The notes below the pieces were generated by a model. It worked only from the letters and a program-made list of their open reading frames with translations, was not told where the DNA came from and searched no databases. From positions 1 through 40,448 of the forward strand of contig JAFZQZ010000011.1 in the NCBI GenBank assembly GCA_017620135.1: a stretch of DNA of 40,448 nucleotides. The letters are read 5' to 3'. A program made the translations under genes and the position numbers. This document shows, in pieces, positions 8,011 to 15,407 of this stretch. This stretch comes from Bacillota bacterium (GTDB lineage: Bacteria > Bacillota > Clostridia > Lachnospirales > Bianqueaceae). The first letter of the stretch is position 1; each line of letters opens with the position of its first letter.

Positions 8011-9180
8011 TCAAAGTCTGGCAACACCGCTGTCTCTGGCAGCCTGAGCGACTGCGGCGGCAACGGTCGGGCCGACGCGCTTATCAAAGGCATAAGGAAG
8101 GATATAATCCTTGTTCAGTTCTTCCGGTGATACAAGACCGGCCAACGCGTGAGAGGCGGCGATCTTCATCGGCTCATTGATGTCTCTGGCGCGGACATCC
8201 AGAGCGCCGCGGAATAAGCCGGGGAATACAAGCACGTTGTTGATCTGGTTCGGATGATCGGATCTTCCGGTACCTACGACAGCCGCGCCGGCTTCCTTCG
8301 CTTCATCCGGTTCGATCTCCGGAACAGGATTGGCCATCGGGAATACGCAGGCGCCTTCCGCCATGGACCGGATCATTTCTTTCGAAACGATATGAGGCGC
8401 GCTGACGCCGACAAACACATCCGCGCCTTTCAGCGCGTCAGCCAGTTTGCCGCTGAATTTTTCCGGATTGGTGATGGCAGCCATTTCGGCCTGCGCCGGG
8501 TTCATCTCGACACCTTCGCAAAGAATGCCGTAACGGTCGACCATCTTCAGATGCTTCACGCCAAGATTCAGCAAATGTTTGCCAATGGCGATACCGGCGG
8601 AGCCGGAACCATTGATGACGACCTTGACTTCATCAATCTTTTTCCCGACAACACGAAGCGCGTTCAGAACAGCGGCGCCTACGACCACGGCAGTACCGTG
8701 CTGGTCATCATGGAAAACAGGGATATCACAGATTTCTTTCAGTTTTCTTTCGATCTCGAAACAGCGGGGCGCTGCGATATCTTCGAGGTTGATGCCTCCA
8801 AAGCTACCGGAGATCAGATAGATGGTACGGACAAGCTCATCGACATCCTTGCTGCGGATGCAGAGGGGAAAAGCATCGACATCGCCAAAAGCTTTAAACA
8901 GTGCGCATTTTCCTTCCATAACAGGCATGCCGGCTTCCGGTCCGATATCACCGAGACCGAGAACAGCAGTACCGTCTGTAATGACGGCGACCAGATTGTG
9001 GCGGCGTGTCAGGTCGAAGGAACGGTCATAATCCTTTTGAATCTCGAGACAGGGTTGGGCTACGCCCGGGGTGTAGGCCAAAGACAGATCATCCTTGTTC
9101 TTTACGGGAACGCGGGAGATGACCTCGATCTTGCCCTGCCACTCTCCGTGAAGACGGAGTGACTCTTCCTGGTAATTCAA
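8011..9180 (-). CDS. NAD(P)-dependent malic enzyme
   Basis: This 389-aa cytosolic enzyme oxidatively decarboxylates malate to pyruvate, the short bacterial form without a phosphotransacetylase domain. Motifs in order are SLAYTPGVAQPC with the catalytic Tyr, the GDIGPEAGMPVMEGK segment with the general-base Lys, a metal-site FHDDQHGTAVV, NAD-binding GSGSAGIAIGKHLL, and NPVPEIEPDEA leading to NQINNVLVFPGLFRGALD. No ATG fits. The start is a TTG at 9180 with a strong AGGAGG 8 nt upstream, and translation there gives the expected N-terminus. It is the first gene of a three-gene transcript with the 2HCT transporter and a zinc-ribbon membrane protein, driven by the promoter at 9215-9243. Confidence 0.95.
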   Translation of the reverse strand: MNYQEESLRLHGEWQGKIEVISRVPVKNKDDLSLAYTPGVAQPCLEIQKDYDRSFDLTRRHNLVAVITDGTAVLGLGDIGPEAGMPVMEGKCALFKAFGDVDAFPLCIRSKDVDELVRTIYLISGSFGGINLEDIAAPRCFEIERKLKEICDIPVFHDDQHGTAVVVGAAVLNALRVVGKKIDEVKVVINGSGSAGIAIGKHLLNLGVKHLKMVDRYGILCEGVEMNPAQAEMAAITNPEKFSGKLADALKGADVFVGVSAPHIVSKEMIRSMAEGACVFPMANPVPEIEPDEAKEAGAAVVGTGRSDHPNQINNVLVFPGLFRGALDVRARDINEPMKIAASHALAGLVSPEELNKDYILPYAFDKRVGPTVAAAVAQAARDSGVARL

Positions 9181-9214
9181 TTAGAGCACCTCCTGAAAAA
9201 ATAATAGTGCTTTA

Positions 9215-9243
9215 ATTGTAACTGAACGGCAGCAAAATATCAA
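9215..9243 (-). promoter_or_regulatory. Promoter of the malic enzyme operon
   Basis: On the minus strand TTGATA (9243-9238), a 17-bp spacer and TACAAT (9220-9215) match consensus at 5 of 6 positions each. Transcription would start near 9208, with a leader of about 28 nt. Confidence 0.75.
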
Positions 9244-9315
9244 TATGCTTAATAATCTTCTGATTTGGTTTCTGTTTTTGTAGAAAATGTAAAAACGTTC
9301 TCAATTGCACTTGAT

Positions 9316-9344
9316 TTGACACTTTTCCCGTACTGACATATAAT
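9316..9344 (+). promoter_or_regulatory. Perfect-consensus sigma-A promoter for the CcdA-thioredoxin gene
   Basis: TTGACA (9316-9321), 17 bp and TATAAT (9339-9344) match the consensus exactly. The transcript would begin near 9351, leaving a very short leader with GGAGG at 9355-9359 before the ATG at 9369. Confidence 0.85.
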
Positions 9345-9368
9345 GGGTACGTTTGGAGGTTGATCAGG

Positions 9369-10751
9369 ATGAATGGAATCGATATCGGCGTTTCGGCTTC
9401 GGCGCTGACAGTATTTGTACAAGGGCTCTTAAGCTTCTTTTCACCTTGTGTGCTGCCCTTGATCCCACTATATATGGGTTATCTGGCAGGTGGAACGATC
9501 AAGGTGGGACCGGACGGGGAAAAGAGTTACAGCCAGGGGAAAGTCGCGCTCAATACCCTGTTTTTCGTGCTCGGTATCAGCGGAGCGTTTTTTGTGCTGG
9601 GACTGGGTTTCTCCGCGCTGGGACTTTTCCTTAGGTCACACCAGCTGCTCCTGGCCAGGATCGGCGGGGTGATCGTGATCCTGTTTGGGCTTTATCAGCT
9701 GGGCATATTTGGTGAGATCGGTCTCCTCTCTTCGGAGAAGAAACTGCCGCTTACGATCTCAAGAATCGGAGCGTCTCCTCTTTCCGCGCTGGTCATGGGG
9801 TTTGTATTCAGCTTTGCCTGGACGCCGTGTGTCGGACCGGTTTTATCCGGTGTGCTCCTGATGGCTACCGCTGCAAGCGGTTCTGCTGCAAGTGGTTCTG
9901 CTGCAAGCGGTTCTGCTGTCAGCAGCGGCGCGGCCGGTTTTTTGCTGATCGGCGTCTATACCCTGGGTTTTGTTCTGCCGTTCCTTGCCGCCGGACTATT
10001 TACCGGTGGACTATTGAGCTTCTTTAAAAAGCATCGAAATGTCGTGAAGTATACCACCCGGATCGGCGGCGTCCTGTTGATCCTGATGGGGATCCTGATG
10101 CTGAGCGGACGGATGAACTCACTCAGCAGTTATCTCGCGGGCCTTTCCTCTCCGGTGGAAGAGAGCGAAGTGACCGAATCTTTGCCGACGGAGGAAGAGA
10201 AGTTCGCTGAGGCATCGGTGATTCAGGAAGAAATATCGGATGAGATCACGGAATCGTCCGTTTCGGCGGCGACAGAAAGCAGTGAGGCATCCGAATCGGA
10301 CAGCACGGAAGAAAAAGCCTTCCCGGCACCGGATTTCATCCTCACGGATCAGTACGGAACGGAACATCGTCTGTCTGATTACCGGGGGAAAGTCATCTTC
10401 CTGAATTTCTGGGCGACCTGGTGTCCGCCATGCCGTTCGGAAATGCCGGATATCCAGAAACTGTATGAAGAGTTTACTGCTGCCGGCCGTGAGGATGTTG
10501 TCTTTTTGGGCATCGCTTTCCCGAACATGAGCGGCGAACAGGATATAGAAGGGATCATTGAGTTCCTGGAAGAGAACGGCTATACCTACCCTGTCCTGAT
10601 GGATGAGGAGGCCGGGACGGCATATAGTTATTATATTTCCGCTTTCCCGACAACATTCATGATCGATGCGGGAGGCAACATTTTCGGCTATGTCACCGGT
10701 GCCCTCAGTGAGGACTTTATGCGTCAGATCATCGACCAGACGCTTGAATAA
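9369..10751 (+). CDS. CcdA-like membrane electron carrier fused to a TlpA/ResA-type thioredoxin
   Basis: The N-terminal 240 residues or so form a CcdA/DsbD-beta domain of about six transmembrane helices with the paired cysteines in FFSPCVLPLIPLYMGYLAGG and FAWTPCVGPVLSG. A Ser/Glu-rich linker of about 75 residues follows, then an extracytoplasmic thioredoxin domain with FLNFWATWCPPCRSEMP (WCPPC near residues 351-355) and FPTTFMIDAGGNI. The protein should take electrons from cytosolic thioredoxin and pass them across the membrane to reduce disulfides outside, with carrier and acceptor on one chain. GGAGG lies 9 nt before the ATG at 9369; an in-frame TTG at 9360 touches the same site and is less likely. 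A loop of the CcdA domain carries the 15-bp tandem repeat at 9870-9914. The Fe-S assembly genes follow from a separate promoter. Confidence 0.9.
   Translation: MNGIDIGVSASALTVFVQGLLSFFSPCVLPLIPLYMGYLAGGTIKVGPDGEKSYSQGKVALNTLFFVLGISGAFFVLGLGFSALGLFLRSHQLLLARIGGVIVILFGLYQLGIFGEIGLLSSEKKLPLTISRIGASPLSALVMGFVFSFAWTPCVGPVLSGVLLMATAASGSAASGSAASGSAVSSGAAGFLLIGVYTLGFVLPFLAAGLFTGGLLSFFKKHRNVVKYTTRIGGVLLILMGILMLSGRMNSLSSYLAGLSSPVEESEVTESLPTEEEKFAEASVIQEEISDEITESSVSAATESSEASESDSTEEKAFPAPDFILTDQYGTEHRLSDYRGKVIFLNFWATWCPPCRSEMPDIQKLYEEFTAAGREDVVFLGIAFPNMSGEQDIEGIIEFLEENGYTYPVLMDEEAGTAYSYYISAFPTTFMIDAGGNIFGYVTGALSEDFMRQIIDQTLE
9870..9914 (+). repeat. Three-copy 15-bp in-frame tandem repeat
   Basis: The unit GCTGCAAGCGGTTCT occurs at 9870-9884, 9885-9899 (one C-to-T change) and 9900-9914, with a degenerate fourth copy after it. 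It encodes Ala-Ala-Ser-Gly-Ser repeats in a loop between two transmembrane helices and looks able to change copy number without breaking the frame. Confidence 0.9.
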
Positions 10752-10772
10752 ATACCGGATCCGCGGTATAAT
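10744..10772 (+). promoter_or_regulatory. Promoter of sufC-sufB
   Basis: TTGAAT (10744-10749), 17 bp and TATAAT (10767-10772). The -35 box lies inside the last codons of the CcdA-thioredoxin gene. Transcription would start near 10779. Confidence 0.7.
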
Positions 10773-10807
10773 GAGGGGCGGCTAATTTGACCTGAAGAGG
10801 AGAACCC

Positions 10808-11542
10808 ATGCTAGAGTTAAGAAACGTATCCTACGGCGTTGCGGAAGAAGGACAGAATATCGAGATCATCCGCGACCTTTCACTCATCATAGAAGATAAA
10901 AAGTTTGTCGTGATCACCGGCCCGAACGGTGGCGGAAAATCCACCCTGGCCCGGCTGATCGCCGGCGTGATCAAGCCTACTTCCGGTCAGATCCTGCTGG
11001 ATGGCGAAGATATCACCGAAAAAAGCATCACCGAACGAGCCAGACTGGGTATCGGATTTGCTTTTCAGCAGCCGGTCAAGTTTAAGGGGATCCGCGTGAT
11101 CGACCTTCTGCGCATCGCGGCAGGAAAACAGATCTCGGTCTCTCAGGCCTGCAATTACCTCTCTGAAGTAGGACTTTGCGCGAGAGACTATATCGAGCGT
11201 GAAGTCAACAGCTCGCTTTCCGGCGGCGAACTCAAGCGTATCGAGATCGCGACGGTCATGGCGAGAAAAACCAAGCTGACAGTCTTCGACGAGCCTGAGG
11301 CCGGCATCGACCTTTGGAGTTTCCAGAATCTGATCCGTATCTTCGAGAAGATGCGGGAAGAGCATAAAGACAGTTCGATCGTGATCATTTCCCATCAGGA
11401 GAGGATCCTGAATATCGCGGACGAGATCATCGTGATCGCGGACGGAAAGATCTCCCGGACCGGCTCTGTTCAGGAAGTGCTGCCTGCACTGCTTGGAACG
11501 GAAGCGGCGGTAGACGCGTGCGCCAGACTGACAATGGAATAA
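10808..11542 (+). CDS. sufC: Fe-S cluster assembly ATPase SufC (SmsC type)
   Basis: This 244-aa ABC-type ATPase of the SufC family has Walker A GPNGGGKSTLARLI (about residue 38), the Q-loop region FAFQQPVKFKGI, the signature SSLSGGELKRIEIA, Walker B LTVFDEPEAGIDLW and the H-loop IISHQERIL. SufC dimerises on the SufB/D scaffold and powers cluster assembly in the cytosol. The start has GAAGAGGAGAA upstream. It is followed after 17 bp by a single short SufB-like gene, with no SufD, SufS or SufU nearby. This is the two-gene SUF-like minimal arrangement (SmsCB) known from anaerobic bacteria and archaea. One oddity is the long GVAEEGQNIEII stretch in the first strand-loop. Confidence 0.93.
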   Translation: MLELRNVSYGVAEEGQNIEIIRDLSLIIEDKKFVVITGPNGGGKSTLARLIAGVIKPTSGQILLDGEDITEKSITERARLGIGFAFQQPVKFKGIRVIDLLRIAAGKQISVSQACNYLSEVGLCARDYIEREVNSSLSGGELKRIEIATVMARKTKLTVFDEPEAGIDLWSFQNLIRIFEKMREEHKDSSIVIISHQERILNIADEIIVIADGKISRTGSVQEVLPALLGTEAAVDACARLTME

Positions 11543-11559
11543 GAGCGGGGGAACAGAAA

Positions 11560-12492
11560 ATGCCTAAAGTACAGTTAGATGAGATCCAGCGCCGCCTGAT
11601 CCGTGAGATCGCGGACCTGCACGACATTCCCGTTGGCGCGTACAACTTCCGTGCCAATTCCAAGCTGGCGGGCCGTAATACGACCGCCAATATCGATATT
11701 ACTTCGAAAGAAGACAAAAGCGGGATCGATATCCGTGTCAAACCCGGCACAAAAAACGAGTCCGTGCATATTCCTGTCGTTATCAGCGATACCGGTATCA
11801 ATGAGACCGTTTACAATGATTTTTATATCGGAGAAAATGCCGACGTGCTGATCGTTGCCGGATGCGGCATCGACAACTGCGGATCTCAGAATTCCGAACA
11901 CGATGGCGTGCATCGGTTCTTCCTCGAGAAAGGCGCACATGTCCGCTATGTGGAGAAACATTACGGTTCCGGCGACGGCACCGGTCAGCGGATCCTGAAT
12001 CCGGTCACAGAAGCCTATCTGGAAGAAGGCGCTTCCATGGAGATGGAGATGGAACAGATCAAAGGGGTGGACTCCACTGTGCGCTCGACCATCGCCAAAG
12101 TGGGGAAAGACGCGAAACTGGTCGTCAAGGAACGCCTCATGACACATGGAAACCAGACAGCGATCTCCACTTATCAGATCGATCTGGATGAAGAAGGCGC
12201 GAACGGCGATGTGGTTTCCCGTTCCGTCGCGCGCGACAATTCTTACCAGAAATTTGACGCCAAGATCACCGGCAACGCGCCATGCCACGGGCATACGGAA
12301 TGTGATTCCATCATCATGGATAACGGCCGCATCCTGGCTGTCCCGGGCCTGGAAGCGAATGACATCGACGCGGAACTTTTCCATGAAGCGGCCATCGGCA
12401 AGATCGCCGGCGACCAGCTCATCAAGCTGATGACTCTCGGCCTTTCCGAAGCGGAAGCGGAAGAACAGATCATCAATGGTTTCCTGAGATAA
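11560..12492 (+). CDS. SufB/SufD-like Fe-S scaffold protein (SmsB type)
   Basis: This 310-aa product aligns with the beta-helix core and C-terminal helices of SufB/SufD but lacks the large N-terminal region of classical SufB (about 470 aa), as expected for SmsB of two-gene systems. Marks are the repetitive beta-strands, GCGIDNCGSQNSEHDG, NAPCHGHTECDSIIMDNG with Cys residues that could bind the nascent cluster, and the C-terminal FHEAAIGKIAGDQLIKLMTLGLS with EEQIINGFLR. I start at the ATG at 11560, behind a G-rich site (GCGGGGGAA). An upstream in-frame ATG at 11518 lies inside sufC. It probably forms a homodimeric scaffold with SufC. A weak A/T hairpin just after the stop, or the one at 12543-12603, may end the transcript. 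Confidence 0.9.
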   Translation: MPKVQLDEIQRRLIREIADLHDIPVGAYNFRANSKLAGRNTTANIDITSKEDKSGIDIRVKPGTKNESVHIPVVISDTGINETVYNDFYIGENADVLIVAGCGIDNCGSQNSEHDGVHRFFLEKGAHVRYVEKHYGSGDGTGQRILNPVTEAYLEEGASMEMEMEQIKGVDSTVRSTIAKVGKDAKLVVKERLMTHGNQTAISTYQIDLDEEGANGDVVSRSVARDNSYQKFDAKITGNAPCHGHTECDSIIMDNGRILAVPGLEANDIDAELFHEAAIGKIAGDQLIKLMTLGLSEAEAEEQIINGFLR

Positions 12493-12542
12493 AAAAATTT
12501 TTCTCTGATTTCTTTAAAAAAGTCTGTAAAAATGCCGATAAT

Positions 12543-12603
12543 AATAGTAGGGGGATTTATTTGTCTGCTCCGGATCAGCAAATAATCCTACCTGCTATTT
12601 TTA
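12543..12603 (+). promoter_or_regulatory. Structured leader: long imperfect hairpin with T-tract before the nuclease-like gene
   Basis: AATAGTAGG...TTTATTTG (12543-12563) pairs imperfectly with CAAATAATCC...CTATT (12579-12599), with a CTG/CAG mini-stem in the loop. TTTTTA follows, and the ribosome binding site CAGGAGG comes directly after. It may terminate sufC-sufB or act as a leader attenuator. A possible promoter (TTAAAA at 12514, GATAAT at 12537) lies just before it. Confidence 0.5.
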
Positions 12604-12620
12604 TTCAGGAGGCATTTTTA

Positions 12621-13418
12621 ATGATTTTAAGAACTATCATAAGCGAAGAGAAAGACCGGTTGCTAAAAGAAGCCGAACGCGTAGAAAGCAGATTGAAGAA
12701 GGCTCCACCGGGTACACTGATCACTTTTAATGACCATGGCCATGTAAAGTATTACCAGGAAATAAAGATCAGAGGTAAAAGAAAGAGAAAATATCTCTCC
12801 AAGAAAGAAAAAGAACTGATACAGAAACTCGCAACGAAAAAATACTATCAGAAATATCTTCTGGACATCCAGGATGAATTAAAGGCGATCAACGGATTCG
12901 AACAGGCGTTTTTCATGAATCATATGCAGGGAAAGTATATGGAACAGTCTCGAGTTGATTCGGTCCTGGAAAAAACAGGGATCCGCGAGGCCTTAGGCCG
13001 GGAAGACCTGGTCGAGTGGATGAATGCTCCGTATGAAAAACTGGCGGACTTTCCGGATGGGCTCGTCCATATGATGGATGAGGGCATCACGGTGCGTTCG
13101 AAATCAGAAGAACTAATCATTCATGTTCTGAATAATCATCAGATCCCATTCCGTTATGACTGCGCTATTGAGGTCGCTGGTGTAAAGCTGCATCCGGATT
13201 TTATCCTTCGACATCCGGTGAGTGGTCGGGTCATTATTTGGGAACATCTGGGGATGATGGACGAGCCCTCATATCGTGAAACAGCGCGCTGGAAAATCGA
13301 ACTATATCTGCGGGCAGGATATACCCCAGGGATCGACCTGATATTGACTTCCGAAACGCGCAGGCATCAGATGGACACTTATACCGCTGAGCAGATAGTC
13401 AGGATGATACTGAGATAA
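12621..13418 (+). CDS. PD-(D/E)XK nuclease-like protein of unknown role
   Basis: This 265-aa protein starts at an ATG behind a strong AGGAGG. The first 100 residues are highly basic and helical (RLKKAPPG, then KIRGKRKRKYLSKKEKELIQKL), fit to bind nucleic acid. The last 110 residues match the outline of a PD-(D/E)XK fold: a helix with SKSEELIIHVL, strands with IPFRYD, the metal-ligand Asp in LHPDFIL, then VIIWEHLGMMD, a helix with WKIELYLRAGYTPG, and DLILTSE. The usual Lys after the acidic residue is not obvious (EHL), so activity is uncertain. Similar free-standing proteins with the WEHLGMMD motif occur in gut Clostridia without an assigned function (recalled, not searched). It stands alone between the Fe-S genes and the stem-loop array whose first unit overlaps its stop codon. 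Confidence 0.65.
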   Translation: MILRTIISEEKDRLLKEAERVESRLKKAPPGTLITFNDHGHVKYYQEIKIRGKRKRKYLSKKEKELIQKLATKKYYQKYLLDIQDELKAINGFEQAFFMNHMQGKYMEQSRVDSVLEKTGIREALGREDLVEWMNAPYEKLADFPDGLVHMMDEGITVRSKSEELIIHVLNNHQIPFRYDCAIEVAGVKLHPDFILRHPVSGRVIIWEHLGMMDEPSYRETARWKIELYLRAGYTPGIDLILTSETRRHQMDTYTAEQIVRMILR

Positions 13419-13696
13419 ACCTCCTTAATATGGAGCATTTATCTCTTTTGCCTTGAAAATGGGAGATATTCTTCGCCAGAGTGGAATATATGTCTCCCCA
13501 GGCTTTCTTTGAAGTCTGACTTTTGGAGATAGTGAACTCGAAATGGAAATAAATATCTCCATCAAACAGACGAATTAAAAGAATTTCAAAATAAAAAAGA
13601 GATATTTACTCTTGTTTCAAGTTGGATATCACCGCTTTTGAAACCGTCTAAAAACCAAAAGGAGATATTCGTTCCCATATAGAGAAGAATATCTCC
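13411..13696. repeat. Array of five 36-nt stem-loop units with GAGATA...TATCTC ends
   Basis: Five segments of exactly 36 nt begin with (G)GAGATA and end with its complement TATCTC(C): 13411-13446, 13462-13497 (right end TGTCTCC, with a 4-nt bulge), 13525-13560, 13598-13633 (right end TATCACC) and 13661-13696. The interiors differ in sequence, so only the ends are kept. The gaps are 15, 27, 37 and 27 nt, and three of them share TTTGAA...GTCT-like words, one inverted. The first unit overlaps the stop codon of the nuclease-like gene. This accounts for essentially all of the 320-bp region between the two convergent genes. It resembles no repeat family I can name. Confidence 0.75.
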
Positions 13697-13702
13697 TTTT
13701 TT
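13657..13702. terminator. Bidirectional terminator formed by the last unit of the array
   Basis: AAAAGGAGATATTC (13657-13670) and GAATATCTCCTTTT (13687-13700) form a perfect 14-bp stem with a 16-nt loop. T-tracts follow on both strands, so it can stop both the nuclease-like gene and the convergent propeller gene. Confidence 0.8.
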
Positions 13703-13738
13703 GTTGGATCAGCTGGACGAATACAGCTTACATATAGC

Positions 13739-15271
13739 TTATAGCTCGATCCTGTTGCCGTCAAACACGGCATAGCCTTTGGAATCAGGCGTGATTTCGA
13801 CCGGAGCGGTGAACCCGGCGCGCCGGAAAGTCGCCGAAACTTCCATGCGGCCGCTGTGCGCGCCGGTCATGGTGAGATCCGCTTCGTAGTGGATCGGCGA
13901 GGAGGAGGTAAGCCCTGGATTATTGGCGGATTCAAAGCCATTCAGGAAAGATTCACCGTCGTCGGAGAAGTTTTCATAAAGTGTGGTAAAAACAGGTCCC
14001 GCGGTATCAGCCGCCGGCTGGGCTGTCGTCGTAGCGGTGCCGCTGAAGCGCCCGGCAATACGAGCAGGAAGACAAGGCTGCGGCGCCTTGCTCAGGATCC
14101 CCGGCAGGGCGTAGGGGATCTCGGCCGGTACCGGCACGATCTCGGGCGAGGGGCCGGGCACATAGTCTTCAAGATAGGCGATCACGACTCTGCGCTCATT
14201 CGTCCCGCGCAGGATCTCATTCCACATGAGCGTTTTTCCGTTCGGATGCCAGCTCAGCGGAGAGCAGAAGACAAAGCGGTCGTCGGGATCGGAAAGGTTG
14301 ACGCCAAGATAGCCCAGTTCCGTCTGAGAGCGCTTCAGGTCGACCAGCGCCGGCCCGATGTTGCAGCCGGTACGGAAAGAACGCACATCCGCAACGGCGT
14401 GAAGATAAGCTGTCATTGCGAGACAGGACTTGGTCAGCATATTGCCGCGGCGGGGGATCAGGCCGAGGATCGCCAGATTCGAAGCCGGTGAAAAGCGGGA
14501 GGACATTACGCCGCCCAGACGCTCGTCCGGAGAGATCATGCAGGTCTCATCATAGCCGGATGAAAGTGTCAGTTCACGGACGTCACAGGAATCCAGCGCC
14601 TGGTACATGGAATTGCCGGGACCGCGTCCGGTGCCGACATACGAAAGGCCCAGGCCGCCGCGTACGAACTGCTTGACTTCCCCGCCGCGGACCGCGGGAG
14701 GAAGGACACATCCTTCATGATCAGGATCCGGCTCGTAGGACATGGATCCGCTGACATTTCGGACGTTATCGAGTTCATAACCGTTTTCTTCACGGCGAAG
14801 ATCCGCGACATAAACAGCTCCGGTCGCGCCGAGCGCCGACCAGGCGATGCTTTTTCCGTCGGGAGAAATGACATTCTCGGACCAGACCATCCAAAGACCG
14901 GGAGTATTCACGAGTTCAGCCGGGTAGTGGATCGGGACAAGTTTGGAGGTGATCGCGTGATCGCAGTCAGGTTCGCACTCCAGGATCCAGTCGCCGATAT
15001 AGGCCCGTTTATTGTCGGTGAAAGGCATATAGCGGAATCCGTTGGAGCGGTAGATCGGTGTGATGTCACCGTAAAAGATCTCATGCACATCGGAACCGTC
15101 ATCGTTTAGGGTGATGATATGCGCGTAGCCCTTCGGATCCGTGGGAAGGACATACTGCACCGCAACTCGCCCGCTGGGCGTATAAGTGGCAAAACCCGGA
15201 TTAACACCTTCCGGCAGCGGGACTTCCCGGATTTGGATCAGGCCGAATTCTTCTGACTGGATCTGTCTCAT
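13739..15271 (-). CDS. TolB/PD40-like beta-propeller protein, function unknown
   Basis: This 510-aa protein starts at an ATG with TAAGGAGGCG upstream (an earlier in-frame Met at 15337 lies beyond the promoter). Repeated blade motifs resemble WD40-like PD40 repeats: YTPSGRVAVQYVLP, ENVISPDGKSIAWSA, MISPDERLGGVMSSRFSP and LSWHPNGKTLMWNE. No signal peptide is present. The last 110 residues form a separate beta-rich segment after an Ala/Thr/Pro linker. The overall plan recalls oligogalacturonate lyase and other cytosolic propellers of glycan metabolism, but I see no catalytic set that settles it. It is divergent from a TetR-AraC regulator pair with overlapping promoters, which suggests control by one of them, perhaps together with the sugar operon at 16.9-20.2 kb. 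Confidence 0.6.
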   Translation of the reverse strand: MRQIQSEEFGLIQIREVPLPEGVNPGFATYTPSGRVAVQYVLPTDPKGYAHIITLNDDGSDVHEIFYGDITPIYRSNGFRYMPFTDNKRAYIGDWILECEPDCDHAITSKLVPIHYPAELVNTPGLWMVWSENVISPDGKSIAWSALGATGAVYVADLRREENGYELDNVRNVSGSMSYEPDPDHEGCVLPPAVRGGEVKQFVRGGLGLSYVGTGRGPGNSMYQALDSCDVRELTLSSGYDETCMISPDERLGGVMSSRFSPASNLAILGLIPRRGNMLTKSCLAMTAYLHAVADVRSFRTGCNIGPALVDLKRSQTELGYLGVNLSDPDDRFVFCSPLSWHPNGKTLMWNEILRGTNERRVVIAYLEDYVPGPSPEIVPVPAEIPYALPGILSKAPQPCLPARIAGRFSGTATTTAQPAADTAGPVFTTLYENFSDDGESFLNGFESANNPGLTSSSPIHYEADLTMTGAHSGRMEVSATFRRAGFTAPVEITPDSKGYAVFDGNRIEL

Positions 15272-15289
15272 AAAGCGCCTCCTTAACAA

Positions 15290-15318
15290 TTGACTTTTTC
15301 TGATAATTAGTATACAAT
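15290..15318 (+). promoter_or_regulatory. Promoter of the TetR-AraC regulator pair
   Basis: TTGACT (15290-15295), 17 bp and TACAAT (15313-15318), 5 of 6 matches in each hexamer. It overlaps the opposing promoter at 15309-15337, so only one may be occupied at a time. Confidence 0.7.
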
Positions 15319-15337
15319 AGCGGAAGATAAGAAACAA
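15309..15337 (-). promoter_or_regulatory. Promoter of the beta-propeller gene, with a possible operator
   Basis: On the minus strand TTGTTT (15337-15332), 17 bp and TATACT (15314-15309). The palindrome CAACTGTTG starts at 15335 across the -35 box, and related CAATTG and TTGTTG words lie nearby. These are candidate sites for the divergent TetR-type protein. Confidence 0.55.
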
Positions 15338-15407
15338 CTGTTGATTATTTCTCCTCGACAGTTTGAGCCAAAATTGTTGTTTTTCCGGAGGTCAGACCCC
15401 GAAACAA

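Noticed and set aside
13411..13696. CRISPR array
   Set aside because: The units share a 36-nt length with many CRISPR repeats, but only their ends are conserved, the gaps are unequal and no cas genes are near.
13411..13696. Integron attC sites or an IS/MITE remnant
   Set aside because: No integrase or transposase, no target duplication and no core-site motif were seen.
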